Translations under genes and position numbers: made by a program
Shown here: positions 51,901 through 60,900 of the stretch, one piece after another
How the letters are laid out: every line of letters starts with the position of its first letter
Numbering within the stretch: position 1 is the first letter of the stretch
Origin: Bathymodiolus brooksi
Taxonomy: Eukaryota > Mollusca > Bivalvia > Mytilida > Modiolidae
Direction of reading: 5' to 3'
NCBI GenBank assembly: GCA_963680875.1
Contig: OY804588.1
Coordinates: 76,036,829-76,100,828 of the forward strand
DNA: 64,000 bases
The notes under the pieces: model-generated
The model's database searches: none
Told to the model about the DNA's origin: nothing
What the model saw: only the letters and a program-made list of their open reading frames with translations

Positions 51901-54900
51901 AGATGTTATTTGGTGTATAGAGGGCATCCTTGTTGTTAAGATGTTATTTGGTGTATAGAGGGCATCCTTGTTGTTAAGATGTTATTTGGTGTATAGAGGG
52001 CATCCTTGTTGTTAAGATGCTATTTGGTGTATAGAGGGCATCCTTGTTGTTAAGATGTTATTTGGTGTATAGAGGGCATCCTTGTTGTTAAGATGCTATT
52101 TGGTGTATAGAGGGCATCCATGTTGTTAAGATGTTATTTGGTGTATAGAGGGCATCCTTGTTGTTAAGATGTTATTTGGTGTATAGAGGGCATCCTTGTT
52201 GTTAAGATGTTATTTGGTGTATAGAGGGCATTCTTGTTGTTAAGATGTTATTTGGTGTATAGAGGGCATCCTTGTTGTTAAGATGCTATTTGGTGTATAG
52301 AGGGCATCCATGTTGTTAAGATGTTATTTGGTGTATAGAGGGCATCCTTGTTATTAAGATGTTATTTGGTGTATAAAGGACATCCTTGTTGTTAGGATGT
52401 TATTTGGTGTAGAGAGGGCATCCATGTTGTTAGGATGTTATTTGGTGTAGAGAGGGCATCCTTGTTGTTAAGATGTTATTTGGTGTATAGAGGGCATCCT
52501 TGTTGTTAAGATGTTATTTGTTGTATAGAGGGCATCCTTGTTGTTAAGATGTTATTTGTTGTATAGAGGGCATCCTTGTTGTTAAGATGTTATTTGGTGT
52601 ATAAAGGGCATCCTTGTTGTTAAGATGTTATTTGGTGTATAGAGGGCATCCTTGTTGTTAAGATGTTATTTGGTGTATAGAGGGCATCCTTGTTGTTAGG
52701 ATGTTATTTGGTGTAGAGAGGGCATCCTTGTTGTTAAGATGTTATTTGGTGTATAGAGGGCATCCTTGTTGTTAAGATGTTATTTGGTGTATAGAGGGCA
52801 TCCATGTTGTTAGGATGTTATTTGGTGTAGAGAGGGCATCCTTGTTGTTAGGATGTTATTTGGTGTATAGAGGGCATCCTTGTTGTTAAGATGTTATTTG
52901 GTGTATAAAGGGCATCCTTGTTGTTAGGATGTTATTTGGTGTAGAGAGGGCATCCTTGTTGTTAGGATGTTATTTGGTGTATAGAGGGCATCCTTGTTGT
53001 TAAGATGTTATTTGGTGTATAGAGGGCATCCTTGTTGTTAAGATGTTATTTGGTGTATAGAGGGCATCCTTGTTGTTAAGATGTTATTTGGTGTATAGAG
53101 GGCATCCTTGTTGTTAAGATGTTATTTGGTGTATAAAGGGCATCCTTGTTGTTAGGATGTTATTTGGTGTAGAGAGGGCATCCTTGTTGTTAAGATGTTA
53201 TTTGGTGTATAGAGGGCATCCTTGTTGTTAAGATGTTATTTGGTGTATAGAGGGCATCCTTGTTGTTAAGATGTTATTTGGTGTAGAGAGGGCATCCTTG
53301 TTGTTAGGATGTTATTTGGTGTATAGAGGGCATCCTTGTTGTTAAGATGTTATTTGGTGTATAGAGGGCATCCTTGTTGTTAAGATGTTATTTGGTGTAT
53401 AGAGGGCATCCTTGTTGTTAAGATGTTATTTGGTGTATAAAGGGCATCCTTGTTGTTAAGATGTTATTTGGTGTATAGAGGGCATCCTTGTTGTTAAGAT
53501 GTTATTTGGTGTATAGAGGGCATCCTTGTTGTTAGGATGTTATTTGGTGTAGAGAGGGCAACCTTGTTGTTAAGATGTTATTTGGTGTATAGAGGGCATC
53601 CTTGTTGTTAAGATGTTATTTGGTGTATAGAGGGCATCCTTATTGTTAAGATGCTATTTGGTGTATAGAGGGCATCCTTGTTGTTAAGATGTTATTTGGT
53701 GTATAGAGGGCATCCTTGTTGTTAAGATGTTATTTGGTGTATAGAAGGCATCCTTGTTGTTAAGATGTTATTTGGTGTATAGAATTTTATTTTACAGATC
53801 CAGGGTTATCAACAAGAAAACTAAATAATGGTGAGAGAATTTTTCAAACACCATCTTAATTGTAGAACTATCTGATCACCCTATCTTTGTAGAAACATAT
53901 CGGTACTAGTATGCAAATGTCTATTTATTTATTGAATTATCTGATTACTCTATCATCACAGAGACATATCAGTACCAGTATACAACTGTATGTTTTTATT
54001 TATAGAATTATCTGGTTACTCTATCTTTATAGAGACATATCAGTACCAGTATACAACTGTATGTTTATTTATAGAATTATCTGGTCACTCTATCTTCATA
54101 GAAGCATATCAGTACCAGTATACAACTGTATGTTTATTTATAGAATTATCTGGTTACTCTTTCTTCATAGAAACATATCAGTACCAGTATGCAACTGTAT
54201 GTGTATTTATAGAATTATCTGGTTACTCTATCTTCATAGAAACATATCAGTACCAGTATACAACTGTATGTTTATTTATTGAATTATCTGGTCACTCTAT
54301 CTTTATAGAGACATATTGGTACCAGTATGCAACTGTATGTTTTATTTATAGAATTATCTGGTTACTCTATCTTCACAGAGACATATCTCAGTACCAGTAT
54401 ACAACTGTATGTGTTTATATATAGAATTGTCTGGTTACTCTATCTTTATAGAGACATATTGGTACCAGTATACAACTATGTTTTATTTATAGAATTATCT
54501 GGTCACTCTATCTTTATAGAGACATATTGGTACCAGTATGCAACTGTATGTTTTATTTATAGAATTATCTGGTTACTCTATCTTCACAGAGACATATCTC
54601 AGTACCAGTATACAACTGTATGTGTTTATATATAGAATTGTCTGGTTACTCTATCTTTATAGAGACATATTGGTACCAGTATACAACTATGTTTTATTTA
54701 TAGAATTATCTGGTTACTCTATCTTTGTAGAGACATATTGGTTGATTGATTGATTGATTGATTGTTGTTTAACGTCCAGCGAGCAATTTTTCAGCTATAT
54801 TCAGGACGAGAACATTTAAAAATTTAAACGCCACAGGACTCGAAACAAGGAAAGATGGGTAGGGACGGATAATTTTGCCAGTGCAACAGGTCTCTTATGG

Positions 54901-57900
54901 ACCACTCATCATGAGCATATTGCTCATAATGAGCTGTTACACTGGGTTCTTTAACGTGCGGAGAGGGTGGCAATCTCTCAACACGGGACCTCGGTTTTAT
55001 TTACGTCTCATCCGCAGGACGGGTTGGTTGTGAATTTTTACATCCCGCACAACCGACGGATGCCCCTTCAAGCCGAAGAAGCTCTCTGTCCCATTTCTAT
55101 ACCCCGGGGTTCCCGCAGGGTTGACCCCCTTTTAGAGGACTAGTGCCTCTAGGGCAGAGAAACCTGGTGCCTATTCTACCCCCGGCACACCCTCCATGAG
55201 GGGGGGGGGGGGGGGAGACATATTGGTACTAGTATACAAATGTATGTGTTTATTTATAGAATTATCTGGTTACTCTATCTTTATAGAGTAGAGACATATC
55301 AGTACCAGTATACAACTGTATGTTTATTTATAGAATTATCTGGTCACTATCTTTAGAGACATATTGGTACCAGTATACAACTGTATGTGTTTATATCTTC
55401 ATAGAGACATATCTCAGTACCAGTATACAACCGTATGTTTATTTATAGGATTATCTGGTTACTCTATCTTTGTAGATGCATATTGGTACCAGTATACAAC
55501 TGTATGTTTTATTTATAGAATTATCTGGTTGCTCTATCTTTATAGAGACATATCATTATCAGTATGCAACTGTATGTTTATTTATAGAATTATCTGGTTA
55601 CTCTATCTTTATAGAGACATATCAGTTCCAGTGTACAATTGTTATGTTTATTTATAGAATTATCTGGTTACTCTATCTTCACAAAGACATGTCAGTACCA
55701 GTATGCAACTGTATGTTTATTTATTGAAGTATCTGGTCACTCTATCTTTATAGAAACACATCAGTACCAGTATACAATTGTAATGTTTATTTATAGAATT
55801 ACCTGGTTACTTTATCTTTATAGAGACATATGATATTGGTACCAGTATGCAACTGTCTCTTTTTATTTATAGAATTATCTGGTTACTCTATCTTCACAGA
55901 CATATCTCAGTACCAGTATACAACTGTATGTTTATTTATAGAATTATCTCGTTACTCTATCTTCATAGAGACATACCAGTACCAGTATACAAATATGTTT
56001 TTTTTTATAGGATTATCTGGTCACTCCTCATGTGGCATCCCCTGTCATTCAGAAAAAGATTTCAGAGATGTTTACCTTGGTGGTAGTTGTGGTGATTCTA
56101 ATTGGAGGGAAAAGATTGCTATACCTATACTCAGGTAAATGCAAATTATAAAATTATGATTGACGATATCTGACTGGAACCGTCTACCACAGCCCATAGT
56201 TTTGAGTTGCTGTTCTCTCCTCAATCAACTACTGATTTATGAGATCTGTAAATACCTTTAATACTTTAAACCTTTTTCAATTGCTATATGCAGCCTCTGA
56301 AATAATCCTCAACATGTTGAAGGTAGTCAGTATTTGGTAAAAGAAGCATTTACAGTCTTTATGGGAAAATGAGGGATACGTATGATTCAGGTTCTAGTAG
56401 ATATTTTATGCATAGATTTATGATGAGCACAGTATGTATTCTCACAAGCCATGTTGGGTGAAAAAGCATTAGTTCTGTGAAGACCCACATTATTTGGATT
56501 ATGCTGGGTACAAATAACACAACTGTATCATTCATGAAGGAGTTTATTTATTGTGTGGTCTACATAGTACACAAAAATATACAAATCTCATGACCAGCCA
56601 ATGCAAATTCAAAAATATACGAATCTCATGACCAGCCAATGAAAATTCTTCTTGTAAAATGGTAACAGCAACTTTAAATTGTTTATTATTGCATCACAAA
56701 TGTAAAGCTCACTGATTTGTTGATTTGTATAATAATTATTCAGGTATGTAAGTATCATAGGGGTATCAACAATTTTTCGACAATTCTTACCAGAGTTATG
56801 CCCCTTTTTGTTCTTCAAATTCACTAAATTTTTGGTTTCCGGATGATAATCTGTGAGCGAAAAGTCAGATTAAAGCTAGGTGTGGTATGTAAATGTAAAT
56901 TTTTACGAGAGTTATGCCCCTTTTTTGTACTTCACATTTGCTAAATTTTGGTTTCTGGATGATAGCTTGTGAGCGAAAAGTCAGATGTATGGTATGCCTT
57001 TTCGACATTTCTTACTGAAGCTATTACAGTATACACGTAATTACAATATTTGAACTTACAAAAGTATCCTTGGCATCTGGGGACCCTTTGCCAACAGCAA
57101 TTTATTATCATTTTTATTTTATTGTATTTTTTTTAAGGAAAAATGGAATTTCATACATTAATCCACATGTATCTGGATACAACCAAAGACTGATACCAAT
57201 ACAAGTGGCTGCCAGGGAGAAATGTAGAATATTACTGTATGTTATAACACATAGAACCAGGTCACTGTCTTCAATGATTGAGGTAAGTAGAGGCTGCCAG
57301 GGAGAAATGTAGAATATTACTGTATGTTATAACACATAGAACCAGGTCACTGTCTTCAATGATTGAGGTAAGTAGAGGCTGCCAGGGAGAAATGTAGAAT
57401 ATTACTGTATGTTATAACACATAGAACCAGGTCACTGTCTTCAATGATTGAGGTAAGTAGAGGCTCCCCTAGGGAGAAATGTAGAATATTACTGTATGTT
57501 ATAACAAATAGAACCAGGTCACTGTCTTCAATGATTGAGGTAAGTAGAGGCTCCCCTAGGGAGAAATGTAGAATATTACTGTATGTTATAACAAATAGAA
57601 CCAGGTCACTGTCTTCAATGATTGAGGTAAGTAGAGGCACCCCCAGGGAGAAATGTAGAATATTACTGTATGTTATAACAAATAGAACCAGGTCACTGTC
57701 TTCTATGATTGAGGTAAGTAGAGGCACCCCCAGGGAGAAATGTAGAATATTACTGTATGTTATAACAAATAGAACCAGGTCACTGTCTTCAATGATTGAG
57801 GTAATTAGAGGCACCCCTAGGGAGAAATGTAGAATATTACTGTATGTTATAACAAATAGAACCAGGTCACTGTCTTCAAAGATTGAGGTAAGTAGAGGCA

Positions 57901-60900
57901 CCCCCAGGGAGAAATGTAGAATATTACTGTATGTTATAACAAATAGAACCAGGTCACTGTCTTCAATGATTGAGGTAAGTAGAGGCTCCCCTAGGGAGAA
58001 ATGTTGGAAGCCACATTGGTGGTGTAATGGTCAGCATGCTCACCTCAAGTGCGGTAGATCGTGGGTTCGAGCCCCGATCAGGTCAAACCAAAGACTATAA
58101 AATTGGTATTTGTTGCTTCTCCGCTAAGCATGCGGAATTAAGGAGAAAGAGCAAAGACTGGTTGGTTCTGAATCAGAATAATGTGTTCAGGTGGAACAGC
58201 ATATCTATCCACAGACTGTTGTTTCAGTGAGCTTGTACTATACAAATCCAAATAAGCGTGTTGATCTAGTACAAAGTGGACCTCATCATCATTTCATTGA
58301 GAATTAACTTGTTTTCGCCATGATAAAGCTGAAAGGTGTTAAACAACAATCACACAATCACACCGAAATGTAGGATATTATTGTATGTTGTAACACATAG
58401 GACCATATCACTGTCTTCAATGATTGAGGTAATTAGAGGCACCCCTAGGGAGAAATGTAGATTATTGTATGTTGTAACACATAGGACCATATCACTGTCT
58501 TCAATGATTGAGGTAAGTAGAGGCACCCCTAGGGAGAAATGAAGAATATTATTGTATGTTGTAGTACATAGGACCATATCACTGTCTTCAATGATTGAGG
58601 TAATCAGAGGCTCCCCATGGGAGAAATGTAGGATATTATTGTATGTTGTAGTGCACATAGGACCATATCACTGTCTTCAATGATTGAGGTAATTAGAGGC
58701 TCCCCATGGGAGAAATGTAGGATATTATTGTATGTTGTAACACATAGGACCATATCACTGTCTTCAATGATTGAGGTAATTAGAGGCTCCCCATGGGAGA
58801 AATGTAGGATATTATTGTATGTTGTAGCGCACATAGGACCATATCACTGTCTTCAATGATTGAGGTAATTAGAGGCTCCCTAGGGAGAAATGTAAGATAT
58901 TATTGTATGTTGTAACACATAGGACCATATCACTTTCTTCAATGATTGAGGTAATTAGAGGCTCCCTAGGGAGAAATGTAAGATATTATTGTATGTTGTA
59001 ACACATAGGACCATATCACTGTCTTCAATGATTGAGGTAATTAGAGGCTCCCCATGGGTGAAATGTAAGATATTATTGTATGTTGTAACACATAGGACCA
59101 TATCACTGTCTTCAATGATTGAGGTAAGTAGAGGCTCCCCAAGGGAGAAATGTAGGATATTATTGTATGTTGTAGTACATAGGACCATATCACTGTCTTC
59201 AATGATTGAGGTAATTAGAGGCTTCCCATGGGAGAAATGTAGGATATTATTGTATGTTGTAACACATAGGACCATATCACTGTCTTCACTGATTGAGGTA
59301 ATTAGAGGCTCCTCTAGGGAGAAATGTAAAATATTATTGTATGTTGTACCACATAGTACCATATCACTGTCTTCAATGATTGAGGTAATTAGAGGCTCCC
59401 CTAGGGAGAAATGTAGGATATTATTGTATGTTGTAACACATAGGACCATATCACTGTCTTCAATGATTGAGGTAATTAGAGGCACCCCTAAATGTAAGAT
59501 ATTATTGTATGTTGTAACACATAGGACCATATCACTGTCTTCAATGATCGAGGTAATTAGAGGCACACCTAGGGAGAAATGTAGGATATTATTGTATGTT
59601 GTAACACATAGGACCATATCACTGTCTTCAATGATTGAGGTAATTAGAGGCTCCCCTAGGGAGAAATGTAGGATATTATTGTATGTTGTAACACATAGGA
59701 CCATACCACTGTCTTCAATGATTGAGGTAATTAGAGGCTCCCCTAGGGAGAAATGTAGGATATTATTGTATGTTGTAACACATAGGACCATATCACTGTC
59801 TTCAATGATTGAGGTAAGTAGAGGCTCCCCATGGGAGAAATGTAGGATATTATTGTATGTTGTAGTACATAGGACCATATCACTGTCTTCAATGATTGAG
59901 GTAAGTAGAGGCTCCCCTAGGGAGAAATGTAGGATTTTATTGTATGTTGTAACACATAGGACCATATCACTGTCTTCAATGATTGAGGTAATTAGAGGCA
60001 CCCCTAGGGAGAAATGTAGGATATTATTGTATGTTGTAACACATAGGACCATATCACTGTCTTCAATGATTGAGGTAATTAGAGGCTCCCCTAGGGAGAA
60101 ATGTAGGATATTATTATAAATATACTGCCTTTAGTTGAGGGTGTTCTGGTAGATTACCACACGAGGGAAAAAATATCACAATCTGGAAAAAGAATATCAC
60201 CCGAGTCCCGAGACAAAGTCGAGTGTGATATTCTTTTTCCAGAGTGTGATATTTTTTCCAGAGTGTGGTCATCTACCATAACACCCTCAACTGAAGGCAG
60301 TATGTTTTTTATTATACTGAATGCCAGAAGTAAAGAGAACTGAATTTTTATTGGAGTCAGTTAGCCAATGGGACACACTATGTACATATCACTACCTAAA
60401 TAAAGCAACAACTACTATCATTTCAACAAGTAATATTTTCATTAACAATAACAGGAAATAAATGTCAACAATAAATATATAGACCAAAAAAAGCTATTGA
60501 GGAATGTCAAATGCCTATTATCCAATGGAATTAATAGATTTTTGCATGAAGTATATATAATGTATGTTGTAACACATAGCACCTTATCACTGTCTTCGAT
60601 GATTGAGGTAATAAGAGGCACCCATAGGGAGAATGTTTTCAATGTTTGAGGTAAATAGAGGCACCCATAGGGAGAATGTTTTCCATGTTTGAGGTAAATG
60701 GAGGCTCCCCTAGGGAGAAATGTAGAATATTACTGCATGTTATAACAAATAGCACAAGATCACACTGTCGTCTATGATTGAGGTAATTAGAGGCTCCCCA
60801 TGGGAGAAATGTAGAAAATTTCTATACTATGACATTAGGACTATATCAATCACTACTGTCTGCAATGATTGAGGTAATTGAAAGCTCCTCTCAGTAGAAA

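Noticed and set aside
58012..58085. Functional tRNA gene
   Set aside because: A- and B-boxes are good, but the ends do not pair into an acceptor stem and a SINE body and tail follow, with a target duplication.
58955..60119. Long overlapping frames (376 codons plus strand, 365 minus strand) that look like repeat proteins
   Set aside because: They follow from a stop-free 87-bp unit copied from exon 16. There is no start context, the two strands are equally open, and the units contain a splice donor.
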